DNA from: Trueperaceae bacterium
GTDB taxonomy: Bacteria > Deinococcota > Deinococci > Deinococcales > Trueperaceae
Direction: 5' to 3'
NCBI GenBank assembly: GCA_030147925.1
Contig: JASBUK010000100.1
Location: 1-61,917, forward strand
Length of the DNA: 61,917 nt
Notes under the pieces: model-generated
Seen by the model: the letters and a program-made list of their open reading frames with translations, nothing else
The model's database searches: none
What the model was told of the DNA's origin: nothing
Translations under genes and position numbers: made by a program
Shown here: in pieces, positions 33,824 through 42,544 of the stretch
How the letters are laid out: every line of letters starts with the position of its first letter
How positions within the stretch are numbered: position 1 is the stretch's first letter

Positions 33824-33845
33824 GGGTGCACCCCAGGATGCACCC
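33824..33845 (-). terminator. Hairpin between livJ and livH
   Basis: GGGTGCA (33824-33830) and TGCACCC (33839-33845) flank an eight-base loop. On the minus strand the stem is followed by TAAACAAAAA. Like the hairpin at 9294, it sits directly after a binding-protein gene inside an operon, and probably keeps receptor mRNA more abundant than permease mRNA. Confidence 0.65.
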
Positions 33846-33855
33846 CTATAAAGAA

Positions 33856-35046
33856 TTAGCGGCAGCTCCGCAGCGGCGCGGTAGCTTTCTCGGGCGGATA
33901 GACAATCTCGCGTTTACCGTCCTGATACTGGAATACCAGCCACATGCTCTCATCAAAACCCTGACGGCTGGTAATTTCTGAACTGCCAAATGACCATTCA
34001 CCCATCGGTGAACGGAAACTACCATTTTCTAAAGCGGCAATTACCGCGTCCTGCTCGGTGGTGCCAGCGGTGTTGATGGCATCGGCGTAGGCCCAGAGCT
34101 GTGCATAGGCCAGCGCAGCCATGTAGTTATCGGGCTCACTGCCATGCATGGCTGTATAGGCCTCGGTAAATGCCTGCGCTTCGGCTGTGGGCAGGTTTGG
34201 CAAAAAGCCGATAAGCCCGGCGACACATTCTGCTTCGGGGGCGGCGGCAAAGTCTGTGGGCCAGCCGGGTGGGGTGCCAAAGATGTACTGCGGCGTGAAG
34301 TTAAGCTCGCGCACCTGCGAGGTCATGGGTAAGACATCGCTGTCGTAACCAATCCAGTAAAGCATGTCAGGGTTTGTCGCGGCGGCCTTGCTGATGGTTG
34401 CGCGGAAGTCGCCCGCGCCGCCAAAAAGGGTGGACTTAAAGGCTTCGCGCAAAGTCACGTCAATGCCCTGCGATTCAATAACGGCCTCCGAAGTAGCCGC
34501 GCCCGGGCCACCAAAGGCGGAGTCTTCGTGCAGTAAGCCGACAGTTTCAACGCCCGTCGAGGCAATAAAGGCATTGGCGGCTGCGGTGTTTTGATAATCC
34601 CAGGGGTGAATGTGGAAGAACCAGGGTTCGTTGCCCAGCAATTCCTCGATGCCGTCAAAACCGTCTATGCCGACCCCGGAGACCGCCCCGCCAATCCAGG
34701 TGACCAGCGGCTGGAAGGTTCTAAAAGACTCGACCAGCGCCAGCGTGACGCCGCTGGAAAAGCCGCCACCGATAAACTCGACTTCGTCTTCGGTCATGAG
34801 TTTTTCAAAAGCGGCCAGCGCCACGGCGGGGGTGGCTTGGGTATCTTCGATGATTATTTCTAAGGGTTCTCCCAGCACGCCACCGGCGGCGTTTATTTCC
34901 TCAAGCGCCAGTTCAAAACCCGCTTTTTGGGCCTGGCCGGTACCGGCGGCACCACCGGTTAAGGGGCTTAAGATGCCGATTTTTACTGGCTGAGCATAAG
35001 CTAAGGCCAGCAGCAGTGCGGCAGTGAGGGTGAGCAGTTTTTTCAT
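33856..35046 (-). CDS. livJ: Branched-chain-type ABC transporter binding protein
   Basis: This is the periplasmic receptor of the five-component importer. The signal peptide (about 19 residues) ends in ALAYAQ, then PVKIGILSPLTGGAAGTGQAQKAGFELALEEINAAGGVLG, the standard start of Leu/Ile/Val-type receptors. GLLHEDSAFGGPGAATSEAV and PDMLYWIGYDSDVLPMTSQ follow. The 396-residue length is normal. I chose the second ATG (35046), six bases after AAGGAG; an ATG two codons earlier abuts that site. Its likely ligand is a carboxylic acid rather than an amino acid, judged only from the adjacent acyl-CoA ligase operon. Confidence 0.93.
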   Translation of the reverse strand: MKKLLTLTAALLLALAYAQPVKIGILSPLTGGAAGTGQAQKAGFELALEEINAAGGVLGEPLEIIIEDTQATPAVALAAFEKLMTEDEVEFIGGGFSSGVTLALVESFRTFQPLVTWIGGAVSGVGIDGFDGIEELLGNEPWFFHIHPWDYQNTAAANAFIASTGVETVGLLHEDSAFGGPGAATSEAVIESQGIDVTLREAFKSTLFGGAGDFRATISKAAATNPDMLYWIGYDSDVLPMTSQVRELNFTPQYIFGTPPGWPTDFAAAPEAECVAGLIGFLPNLPTAEAQAFTEAYTAMHGSEPDNYMAALAYAQLWAYADAINTAGTTEQDAVIAALENGSFRSPMGEWSFGSSEITSRQGFDESMWLVFQYQDGKREIVYPPEKATAPLRSCR

Positions 35047-35215
35047 AAACATCTCCTTTGCAAGTTCGGTTGATTGGGCTTAACCGCGGCTAAATTGCGA
35101 GGTTTTAAACGGCTTCTGTCGATTTGCATTCCGCTGGGCGAGAAGAGTTTGGGCCGAGGCGCTGGCTTTTCTTTTTCTGTAACGCAAAACCCTTTAACCG
35201 TCATCTTTCTCTAAG

Positions 35216-35995
35216 TCATGGCAGGCCCTCCAGAAAGTCATGCAAGATTTTGTTGAATCTCGGCGGGTCTTCGACTTGGGGAGAATGTCCGATACCGTCT
35301 AAGAGTTTGAGCTGGGCCTGGGTAAAGGCGCTGGTGGTTTCCCTAGCCATTGCTTCGCTTATGAGGTAGTCAAGCGCTCCGCGCAGCACCAGCACCGGGC
35401 AAGTGACGGCGCTTAAATCAGCACTGACATTAAAGACCTCTAGGGCTCGAGCATTACCGCTATAGGCCGCCGGTTGCATCACTAGAGCGTCTTGTACTAA
35501 GTCTTCAAAATAGGCGGGTTGCCCTAAGGCCATGGTCGGCGCCAAGGCCTGGCGCATAAGCTCGGCATTGCCTTTTAGAGATTCTAAGAGGGGATATTGC
35601 TCTTCAGGGGTCTTGAGCCCGCTGGGCGGGGCCGAGGACAGCAGTATCAGCCCGCTTAGTGTCTGAGGGTGTCTAGCGGCATAAGCCTGCGCTACAGCGC
35701 CGCCCAAAGAATGCCCTAGTAGTGTAGCTGAGGAAAGCTCGAGCCCTGCAATAAATGCCTGTAAATAAGTAGCATAGGCTGCAATGCTGATCTCTGTAGG
35801 CAGAGCCGCTGACTCGCCGAAATTGGGTAAATCCAGGGCTATAACCCGCCAGCCGGCAATCGGAGCCTGTAATTGTTCTTTAAACCAGCGTTTGCTGGCA
35901 AAATTGCCGTGAATGCAGACGAGGGGTCGTCCTGCCCCGGCCTCCTGATAGGCTAGTGAGACGTCACTTAAATCCAAACGTTTAACTAGGGTCAT
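35216..35995 (-). CDS. Alpha/beta-hydrolase (second of two)
   Basis: This is a predicted serine hydrolase of 259 residues. The nucleophile elbow is LGHSLGGAVAQAY (about residues 88-100), the acid is probably Asp in LVLRGALDYLISE, and the histidine is in GIGHSPQVEDP near the C-terminus. The oxyanion region is VCIHGNFASKRWF. It overlaps the preceding hydrolase gene by 14 bases and is the last gene of the TetR-KAS III-ligase-hydrolase-hydrolase operon. Lactonase, esterase or carbon-carbon hydrolase activity are all possible. Confidence 0.88.
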   Translation of the reverse strand: MTLVKRLDLSDVSLAYQEAGAGRPLVCIHGNFASKRWFKEQLQAPIAGWRVIALDLPNFGESAALPTEISIAAYATYLQAFIAGLELSSATLLGHSLGGAVAQAYAARHPQTLSGLILLSSAPPSGLKTPEEQYPLLESLKGNAELMRQALAPTMALGQPAYFEDLVQDALVMQPAAYSGNARALEVFNVSADLSAVTCPVLVLRGALDYLISEAMARETTSAFTQAQLKLLDGIGHSPQVEDPPRFNKILHDFLEGLP

Positions 35996-36842
35996 AAGAA
36001 TCTTCCGTTTCTCCCCAAAGCGGGGTCATAAAATCCTTATGGCGAGCAATGAAACCCCGTAATATTTTGCTCACCGCCTCCGGACGTTCTATTGGTGCGG
36101 CGTGACCGGCATGATCGACAGTAACCAACATGCCGTAACGCGCCCACTCGACGATTTCATGGCTGTAGCGTAGCGGGGTGAGGATGTCCTCCTGGCCGAC
36201 TATAGCCAGCAAAGGGCCTTCATAGCTACGCAGACTCTTGTGGGCATTGCCAAAGCTGAGCAATCCGTCAAGCAGATAGCTGATTATTTCCGGATCAGCG
36301 GCGGCGGCCTGCTCACGAAAGGCGGCAATTTCCGCAGCGTGTTGATTGACAAAGGAATGCCCCCAGACCCAGGGAGTGGCGACATCAAAACGCAATGCCG
36401 CGCCACCGCTGTTAAGCGCGGCCTTCCAGGACTCTACGATTAGCTTGAGCATAGGATCGACATGTACAAAAGAGTCAATAACGCTCAAACTCAGGATGCG
36501 CTGTGCTGCTGTGCTAAGCTCACCGGCGACAATCATGGCAATCAGTCCGCCGTTGCTTAAGCCCACTAAATGAACTTTTTCTAGTTTAAGACCATTCAAG
36601 AGAGATTTTAAGTCAGCGGCGTGTTGCGTGGGTGAATATGGCCCCGGGGGTTTGTCGGATTGACCCTGGCCGCGACAGTCGTAGACCAGCGTCCGGTAAC
36701 TGTCGGCAAAAGCCGTGGCTACGCCGTTCCAGGCGCTAGTGTCCACGGTTAGACCATTGACAAAGACTATGGTTTCTTCTGTGGCGGCGCCGCCTAACTG
36801 ATAGTAAAGCTCGATGTCGGCGGCAACATTAAGGCGTGCCAT
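35982..36842 (-). CDS. Alpha/beta-hydrolase (enol-lactonase-like)
   Basis: This is a predicted serine hydrolase of 286 residues resembling 3-oxoadipate enol-lactonases. It has IVFVNGLTVDTSAWNGVA, YDCRGQGQSDKP, the nucleophile elbow GLSNGGLIAM (serine near residue 95), acid in VGQEDILTPLRYS and histidine in DHAGHAAPIERPE. It overlaps the acyl-CoA ligase gene by 14 bases and the next hydrolase by 14. Its partners suggest opening of a ring or cleavage of a beta-diketone before CoA activation. Confidence 0.88.
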   Translation of the reverse strand: MARLNVAADIELYYQLGGAATEETIVFVNGLTVDTSAWNGVATAFADSYRTLVYDCRGQGQSDKPPGPYSPTQHAADLKSLLNGLKLEKVHLVGLSNGGLIAMIVAGELSTAAQRILSLSVIDSFVHVDPMLKLIVESWKAALNSGGAALRFDVATPWVWGHSFVNQHAAEIAAFREQAAAADPEIISYLLDGLLSFGNAHKSLRSYEGPLLAIVGQEDILTPLRYSHEIVEWARYGMLVTVDHAGHAAPIERPEAVSKILRGFIARHKDFMTPLWGETEDSYDPS

Positions 36843-38340
36843 GCTTGTCTCCTTTGAGAGAACCGGGTGTAGAGCTATGCAAAAAGTCGTTGGCCAGCTC
36901 AGTTTTTAAGATTTTGCCTGCACCGCTTTTGGGCAGGGCATCATAAAAATAGATGTGTTTGGGAATCTTGTAGTTTGCCAGCCGCCTGCCCAAATAGCTC
37001 TTAAGCTCAGCAGCACCCAAACTAGCGCCAGGTCGCAGTACCACAGCGGTCAAGCCCACCTCGCCCCAGCGCGCATCAGGCACGCCCAGAACCGCACATT
37101 CTGAAATATCCGGGTGTTGATAAAGTGCATTTTCAATTTCTACCGGGAAGATATTTTCGCCGCCGGAAATAAACATTTCCTTGCGTCTACCCACGATGTA
37201 AAAAAAGCCTTCTTCATCTTGTTCGGCCAAGTCACCCGTCCACAGCCAGCCGTCGCGTAGCGCCTTAGCGCTGTCTTCGGGCCGTTCAAAATAACCTGTA
37301 AAGACGTGGGGGCCGTGCAGGGTTAGCTCACCAACTTCGCCTGTTTTTACGGCCTGACCCGCAGTATTGCGAATGACTGCCTCGGCGTGCATTACCGTTT
37401 TGCCAACCGAGGTAGGGCGCTTTTCTGCGTCGCTAAGTTCCATGGCAAAGCAATTTACTCCGGCTTCGGTAAGGCCGTAACCTTGTTTAAAGCGAATGCC
37501 CCGACGTGCAAAAGCCACGCGTACAGGTTCTGGGCAGGGGGCGCCACCAGAAATCGCCCAGCGCACGCTGCTTAAGTCGGCGTTGGCAAAAGTAGGGTGG
37601 TCGCTGAGCATTTTAAACATCGTCGGCACCATAAAAAGGATGGTGCAGCGCTCTTGAGCCACCAGCTCCAGGTATTCGGCGGGGTCGAAGTTTTGCTCTA
37701 AAACAACCCTGGCTCCCAAATGCAGCAAGGGCAGGGTGAAGGCGTTGACGGCGGCATGAAAACAGGGCGTGGCCTGAATTACGCAATCGTCGTCGCGCAG
37801 ACCCCAGGAGCAAATGGTGTTTACGGCGTTATAAAAGCCCTGCCGGTAAGCTTGCATAGCTCCCTTGGGAATGCCGGTAGTGCCGCCGGTAAAGAGGATC
37901 ATCTGGGTATCTTCGGCCTTCAAATCTGGCGTTGGTGGGACGGGGGCGGCGGTATTGAGCCAGCTTTCGTAATCTGTTAGCGCTAAGCTCGTAGCGCCGG
38001 TGGCTGCGGCTGCGGCGGCGTTGGCCTCATCAAAAAAGAGCAAGCGCGGGCGCACATAAGCGGCGATTTGCGCGTTTTCAGCCGGGGAGAGCCGATAGTT
38101 AAAAGGCGTGTAGCTATAACCCAGTTTGGCGGTGGCCAGAATCAAATCGATATGGGCTAGGTGGTTTTGCGCCAAGATGCTGACGCGGTCGCCCTTTTTA
38201 ACGCCTGCCTGGGCCAAACGGGCGGCAAGCCGCGTGGCGCGTTCATTTAGGGTTTTATAGCTATACCACTGTCCCGCAAAATACAGCGCCTTGCGCTCAG
38301 GAGTCAGTTGGGCGCGTTTTGCCGCTAAGTCAAAGATCAT
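36829..38340 (-). CDS. AMP-forming acyl-CoA ligase
   Basis: This is an ATP-dependent CoA ligase of the ANL (adenylate-forming) superfamily, 503 residues. The AMP-binding loop is ILFTGGTTGIPKGAMQA (about residue 151), then GYGLTEAGVN, WLWTGDLAEQDEEGFFYIVGRRKEMFISGGENIFPVEIE in the hinge region, and the catalytic lysine in KSGAGKILKTEL. It activates a fatty, aromatic or other organic acid to its CoA thioester. It overlaps the KAS III-like gene by four bases and the hydrolase by 14, so it is part of a tightly coupled catabolic operon. Confidence 0.93.
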   Translation of the reverse strand: MIFDLAAKRAQLTPERKALYFAGQWYSYKTLNERATRLAARLAQAGVKKGDRVSILAQNHLAHIDLILATAKLGYSYTPFNYRLSPAENAQIAAYVRPRLLFFDEANAAAAAATGATSLALTDYESWLNTAAPVPPTPDLKAEDTQMILFTGGTTGIPKGAMQAYRQGFYNAVNTICSWGLRDDDCVIQATPCFHAAVNAFTLPLLHLGARVVLEQNFDPAEYLELVAQERCTILFMVPTMFKMLSDHPTFANADLSSVRWAISGGAPCPEPVRVAFARRGIRFKQGYGLTEAGVNCFAMELSDAEKRPTSVGKTVMHAEAVIRNTAGQAVKTGEVGELTLHGPHVFTGYFERPEDSAKALRDGWLWTGDLAEQDEEGFFYIVGRRKEMFISGGENIFPVEIENALYQHPDISECAVLGVPDARWGEVGLTAVVLRPGASLGAAELKSYLGRRLANYKIPKHIYFYDALPKSGAGKILKTELANDFLHSSTPGSLKGDKHGTP

Positions 38341-39341
38341 TGCCGCTCACCCCAACGCAAACAAATGGCGTTCCAGACATAACCCACGCCTGCCGCTACC
38401 AGCACGACCAAATCGCCGGTTTTCAGGCGGCCTTGCTGCTCGGCCAGCTTTAGGCTTAGGAATTGATCAATCTGACCCAAGTGGCCGTAGTCAGTGAGGT
38501 AGATAGATTGCTCGGGGTTTAGCTCGAGCTGTTCAAGAAGATAATCATGCGCACTGCGTTTGACGTGCAGCATGGCCAAGTAGTCGATATCCGCTACGCT
38601 GTAACCGGATTTGCCGACCGCGTCTTTTACCACCTTGATGAAATTCGCTAAGGATTTTTCCTCCAGCCGGGTTTTCATGCCTGCCGGATCGGCTACTTCT
38701 AGCTTATAGCGCCCGGTATTTTCCTGGTTAAGCGGCTCCTTAGTGCCACCTACCGGCACCAGCACATCGAGCGAAAAGCTGCCGTCGGTGATGATGGCGG
38801 ATTCCAGAATTTCGTTTTTGGCCGTGCCACGTTGCAACAGCGCCGCCGCGCCACCAGCGCCAAGGTTGTACATAAAGCGTACCCTGGGGTTAGCAAAGTT
38901 AATCAAGTCGCCATTGCGATAGCCGCCTGCTACCAGCACGGTATTCACGCTCTTATCGGCACGAATTAAGTCTTTGGCCTGTTTTAATGCCAGGACGCCG
39001 CTGCCACATTTCTGACCGAGATCATAGGCATAGGCGCTAAAAGCGCCTAAGTCATGGGCCAGTTTGATGCCTGCGGTCCAGACCGGATATTCTTTGTATT
39101 CCTCGGTGATTGAGATGACTACATCGATATCGTCGGCCACAACCTGGGCCTGTTCAAGGGCTTCCTGCGCCGCCCAAACACCCATGGCGGTGGGGTGATC
39201 TTCCGGCCCTGGTTTAGGTTTGGCCCTTAAACCCAGTTTTTCTTTGACCACCCACTCGGACAGACCGCTAGCCTGGGCGATTTCTGCAGCCGTAATGCGC
39301 CCTTCGGGCACATAGACCCCTATACCGCTGATGCCGATCAT
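38337..39341 (-). CDS. KAS III/HMG-CoA synthase-like thiolase-fold enzyme
   Basis: This is a 334-residue thiolase-fold condensing or cleaving enzyme. It begins IGISGIGVYVPEGRITAAEIAQ and has the catalytic cysteine in DLGQKCGSGVLALKQA (about residue 112). A candidate active-site His lies in MLHVKRSAHDYLL. Where FabH enzymes carry an Asn in the next motif, this protein has YGHLGQIDQF, so the Asn seems replaced by His. Such a change and its catabolic neighbours make classical fatty-acid initiation unlikely; a thiolytic or hydrolytic role on a beta-keto acid is an inference. It overlaps the TetR gene by four bases. Confidence 0.82.
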   Translation of the reverse strand: MIGISGIGVYVPEGRITAAEIAQASGLSEWVVKEKLGLRAKPKPGPEDHPTAMGVWAAQEALEQAQVVADDIDVVISITEEYKEYPVWTAGIKLAHDLGAFSAYAYDLGQKCGSGVLALKQAKDLIRADKSVNTVLVAGGYRNGDLINFANPRVRFMYNLGAGGAAALLQRGTAKNEILESAIITDGSFSLDVLVPVGGTKEPLNQENTGRYKLEVADPAGMKTRLEEKSLANFIKVVKDAVGKSGYSVADIDYLAMLHVKRSAHDYLLEQLELNPEQSIYLTDYGHLGQIDQFLSLKLAEQQGRLKTGDLVVLVAAGVGYVWNAICLRWGERQ

Positions 39342-39937
39342 GACCCCTCCGGTGTTAATCCGTGGGCAATAAAGTCAAAGGTTGTCGCCATTACCTCAGC
39401 AGGTGGGGTAAGCCCTTCCCAAATGACATAGCGCAGACCCAGAAAGTGAGCTATGCCCATGAGCGCCCAGGCTTGTGCCTCGGCTTCTCCCTGGCGGATT
39501 TGCCCATTGCCTTGAGCCTTTTTTAGCCCTGCGGCATAGGCGCTGGCCAACGTTTGATAGTATTCGCGGTAGATATCCTCATCGACAAATTGCGCTTGCA
39601 TTACCACCCGGTAAAGGTTTTTGTGTTGGCGGCAAAACTCGATAAAGGCGTTAAAACCTACGCGCTCGAGCTCGAGCCTTTCCTCTATACCCTCAATTGC
39701 CTGAGTAAGCGTATGCCTTAATTCCTGACCCATGTGACGGACTAAAGCTCTTAAGATATCTTCCTTGCTGGGGAAATAAAGATAAAACGTTCCCTGGCCT
39801 ACACCGGCGCGTTGTGTGATGCTCGAAACCGAAGCGGCATGAAAGCCGCGCTCGCCAAACTCCAACTCGGCGGCAGCAAGCAGCTTTTGGCGAGTTACTT
39901 CGCCCCTGGCGGTAGCAGGCTGTGGTAAGTCTGACAA
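39338..39937 (-). CDS. TetR-family transcriptional regulator
   Basis: This is a DNA-binding repressor of the TetR/AcrR family, 199 residues. The N-terminal helix-turn-helix reads TRQKLLAAAELEFGERGFHAASVSSITQRAGVGQGTFYLYFPSKEDILRAL. The C-terminal ligand domain resembles the FadR/AcrR group. The only in-frame starts are TTG; I chose 39937, preceded by GAAAGGAT. It is the first gene of the operon and a strong palindrome at 40032-40052 is its likely operator. The inducer may be the CoA thioester made by the ligase. Confidence 0.92.
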   Translation of the reverse strand: MSDLPQPATARGEVTRQKLLAAAELEFGERGFHAASVSSITQRAGVGQGTFYLYFPSKEDILRALVRHMGQELRHTLTQAIEGIEERLELERVGFNAFIEFCRQHKNLYRVVMQAQFVDEDIYREYYQTLASAYAAGLKKAQGNGQIRQGEAEAQAWALMGIAHFLGLRYVIWEGLTPPAEVMATTFDFIAHGLTPEGS

Positions 39938-39986
39938 GATCGATCCTTTCAAAGCATCTGAAATCCGACCCAGAAAACCATTGTGA

Positions 39987-40000
39987 CTTCTTATTAGAAG
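39987..40000. promoter_or_regulatory. Secondary inverted repeat upstream of the TetR gene
   Basis: CTTCT and AGAAG arms flank TATT. It is short, and may be a second binding half-site or chance. It lies between the main palindrome and the TetR start. Confidence 0.25.
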
Positions 40001-40031
40001 CTAGTTATTTATCCTCTAGGCAAAGCTTAGA

Positions 40032-40052
40032 TGACAACTGATTCAGGTGTCA
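40032..40052. promoter_or_regulatory. Candidate TetR operator
   Basis: TGACAACTGA (40032-40041) and TCAGGTGTCA (40043-40052) are inverted repeats matching at nine of ten positions around a central T. Length, symmetry and position, about 95 bases before the TetR start, fit an operator for the adjacent TetR-family protein. Confidence 0.65.
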
Positions 40053-40212
40053 GAATCTTAGAGCAAATTAAAGAAACTTGTCAAGAGGTAGTGAGCTGTG
40101 TAGTGATGTTGTTTCACATCAAATTAAATGTCAAGAAGTTACCGTGAATGTGACAGATAATTTGACGTAATTTTTAACTCAATTAGGCTAAGGATTAGAA
40201 GAATCTTTAAGA

Positions 40213-40482
40213 CTAGCGCTGCTCTGGTCGGTGGGCAGGACTTTCGGTATTTTTGTGAAAATGATGACCCCAAGTTACTACGTCATCATGCGACAGAAAG
40301 ATGGTGTTGATATTTCCTGTCAGTGTCCAGGGCAGGTCGTGATCCGAGAGTTCAAAATCAATACGGTTTTTTACCTGGTTGATTTCTACGGTGCAGCCTA
40401 GAGTTTGCAAGCTTTGTATTAGTGAATGGAGGCGCGCTTTAGAAGCATTAGCTTTGATTGTGGCGTGGCTTTGATAAGACAT
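40213..40482 (-). CDS. Small protein of unknown function, paralogue of the 17.2 kb protein
   Basis: I do not recognise this family. The 89-residue soluble protein starts MSYQSHATIKANASKARLH and aligns along nearly its whole length with the 105-residue protein at 17.2 kb: SHATIK, AS, RLH, a C-x-V element, DFEL/EFEV, LPWTLTG/LSWVLSG and DDVVTW/ADVATW. The last part is rich in histidine (WGHHFHKN). I chose ATG 40482 because AGGAGGTGA lies just upstream; a longer frame to 40521 starts ahead of that site. It is divergent from aceK. Confidence 0.8.
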   Translation of the reverse strand: MSYQSHATIKANASKARLHSLIQSLQTLGCTVEINQVKNRIDFELSDHDLPWTLTGNINTIFLSHDDVVTWGHHFHKNTESPAHRPEQR

Positions 40483-40795
40483 CAACTCACCTCCTGGCAA
40501 TGCGGATATAGTGCGAGTCATGCTTTGAGTGAGGCAGATAACAAGAAGTTATGACTCGGCTAATTTTATTATTAGAACAGTTCACTTCGGATTTGCCCAG
40601 GGATATTTGTCCTCAACGCAATTTCTCTCATTTTCTTAAGAGGGTCACTACTGGTTTGTTCTGTATAGGATGACCGTTTTGGATGGCTGTGCCTTGTGGC
40701 GGTACAACAGTTGTTAAGGACGTATTGGCTTCTATACTGTGCTCTGTGAGCAGCCTTAATACTTGTCTTGTCGCCAAAGATTGAGGGGGTCTGTG
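40483..40795. other. Divergent intergenic region, small protein gene and aceK
   Basis: This 313-base region must hold the promoters of two diverging genes. A possible aceK promoter is TTGTTA (40711-40716) and TATACT (40733-40738) with a 16-base spacer. I see no reading frame, no strong palindrome and no repeat-family copy in the rest. Confidence 0.5.
40711..40738 (+). promoter_or_regulatory. Possible aceK promoter
   Basis: TTGTTA and TATACT boxes separated by 16 bases point toward aceK, whose start is about 58 bases past the -10 box. The -10 box is good and the -35 box fair. Confidence 0.45.
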
Positions 40796-42544
40796 GTGCA
40801 AATGCTCTCTGACAGTAGGCGTGCCAATTTAGCGGCTACCATTATCTTTGAGTCCTTTGGCGCTTACCGGAGCCGTTTTGAATCCATAAGTCAACGGGCC
40901 AAGCTACGTTTTGAGCACCAAGACTGGCTAGGCATGCGCGAAGATGCCGCCGAACGCTTAGCGCTGCGTCGGCAGATGGTCGATATCGCGGTGGCTCAGT
41001 TGCGCTCGCTTTTGGCCGAGCGTTTGCATGACAAGTTTGTCTGGGTGAGCATGAAGGCCGTTTATTCGGGCTTTTTGGCTGATCTTGACGACTGGGAGCT
41101 GGCCGAGACTTTTTTCAATTCGGTGACTCGCCGCATCTTTAGCACAGTTGGCGTAGACGCGCAGATTGAGTTTGTGCATACCGATTTTGCCATGCCGCCC
41201 AGAGCAGCGACCTTTTCGATTTATCGCAGTTATGACCCTGCCCCCACGCTAACGGCGCTGGTGGCCGCAATTGTGGCCGATTATGGTTTTAAGTCAGGTT
41301 TTGCAAACATAAAGCGTGACACGCGGCTGGCCGCCACCGAAATAGAGACGCATATCAAGATAGAGAGTGGGCATAGCGGTCCAATAGGGCTCGAGCGCAT
41401 CGAAATGCTCAAATCCGTCTTTTACCGGGGTAAAGCCGCCTATCTGTTAGGGCGCATCATCAGCAATACACGGGTGATACCCCTGGCACTGGCCTTGCTT
41501 AACACGCCCCAGGGTATTGTCATCGATGCCGCATTGCTCAAAGAGGACGATGTCAGCATTCTCTTTAGTTTTACTTATTCCTATTTTCATGTCTTGGCAA
41601 AGCGCCCCTATGATCTGGTGCAGTTTCTGCACAGCATAATTCCGCGTAAGCGCTTAGGTGAGCTTTATATTGCCGTTGGTTTTCACAAACACGGCAAGAC
41701 CGAGCTTTACCGCTATCTGTTACAGCGCTTAGCCGAAACCGAAGCTTGTCTGGACGTAGCGCCAGGCAAGCGCGGCATGGTCATGGCGGTTTTTACCATG
41801 CCGGGTCTTGACTTTGTCTTTAAGATCATCAAGGATCGCTTTGACCCGCCAAAAAACACCAGCCGCGAGGCGATTTTGGCTAAATACCGGCTGGTCTTTA
41901 AGCATGACCGGGTCGGACGGCTGATTGACGCCCAGACCTTTGAACACCTAAAGCTGCAAAGGCGGCATTTTTCCGCCGAGTTGTTAGAGGACTTGCAGCG
42001 CACTGCCGCTAAGACGGTGCGGGTCGAAGGTGACGATGTCATCATCGAGCATGCTTATATCGAGCGACGCGTGATCCCGCTGGATATTTACCTGCGTCAG
42101 GCAAGCGAAGAACAGGCCAAAGCAGCCGTGATTGATTATGGCCAGGCGATAAAAGACCTAGCGGTCAGCAATATCTTCCCGGGAGATTTGCTGGTTAAAA
42201 ACTTTGGTGTTACCCGCCATGACCGAGTGGTTTTTTATGACTACGATGAACTTAGCCTCTTGACAGACTGTAATTTTCGCAAATTGCCACAGCCGCAAAC
42301 CCACGAACAGGAGATGGCGGCGGAGCCCTGGTACTACGTGGCCGAGGCGGACGTTTTCCCCGAGGAGTTCCTACCCTTTTTAGGCATTCCCAAAGCGCTC
42401 AAGAGTGTTTTTGTGGCTAAACAGGGAGACCTGCTTAGCCCGGATTTTTGGCAGCAGACCCAGGCGCGCATTATGGCCGGTGAAATTATCAGCATTTTGC
42501 CCTATGACCGCTCTCGGCAGCTACAGCTTGATTTAAGCTCGTGA
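40796..42544 (+). CDS. aceK: Isocitrate dehydrogenase kinase/phosphatase
   Basis: AceK phosphorylates and dephosphorylates isocitrate dehydrogenase, sending isocitrate to the glyoxylate bypass during growth on acetate. The roughly 582-residue protein shows the N-terminal regulatory half (IFESFGAYRSRFESISQRAKLRFEHQDW). Its kinase half has FHKHGKTELYRYL, FVFKIIKDRFDPPKNTSR, VIDYGQAIKDLAVSNIFPGDLLVKNFGVTRHDRVVFYDYDEL and EPWYYVAEADVFPEEF. All are AceK signatures. I favour GTG 40796, six bases after AGGGGG; ATG 40802 and a TTG at 40763 are alternatives. No aceA or aceB lies beside it. It overlaps the next gene by four bases. Confidence 0.93.
   Translation: MQMLSDSRRANLAATIIFESFGAYRSRFESISQRAKLRFEHQDWLGMREDAAERLALRRQMVDIAVAQLRSLLAERLHDKFVWVSMKAVYSGFLADLDDWELAETFFNSVTRRIFSTVGVDAQIEFVHTDFAMPPRAATFSIYRSYDPAPTLTALVAAIVADYGFKSGFANIKRDTRLAATEIETHIKIESGHSGPIGLERIEMLKSVFYRGKAAYLLGRIISNTRVIPLALALLNTPQGIVIDAALLKEDDVSILFSFTYSYFHVLAKRPYDLVQFLHSIIPRKRLGELYIAVGFHKHGKTELYRYLLQRLAETEACLDVAPGKRGMVMAVFTMPGLDFVFKIIKDRFDPPKNTSREAILAKYRLVFKHDRVGRLIDAQTFEHLKLQRRHFSAELLEDLQRTAAKTVRVEGDDVIIEHAYIERRVIPLDIYLRQASEEQAKAAVIDYGQAIKDLAVSNIFPGDLLVKNFGVTRHDRVVFYDYDELSLLTDCNFRKLPQPQTHEQEMAAEPWYYVAEADVFPEEFLPFLGIPKALKSVFVAKQGDLLSPDFWQQTQARIMAGEIISILPYDRSRQLQLDLSS

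Noticed and set aside
38337-39341. Housekeeping FabH assignment
   Set aside because: The motif after the candidate catalytic His differs from FabH, and the neighbours are catabolic rather than fatty-acid synthesis genes.
40763-40795. TTG start extending aceK by 11 codons
   Set aside because: The strongest ribosome site (AGGGGG at 40784-40789) lies inside that extension and points to GTG 40796 or ATG 40802.
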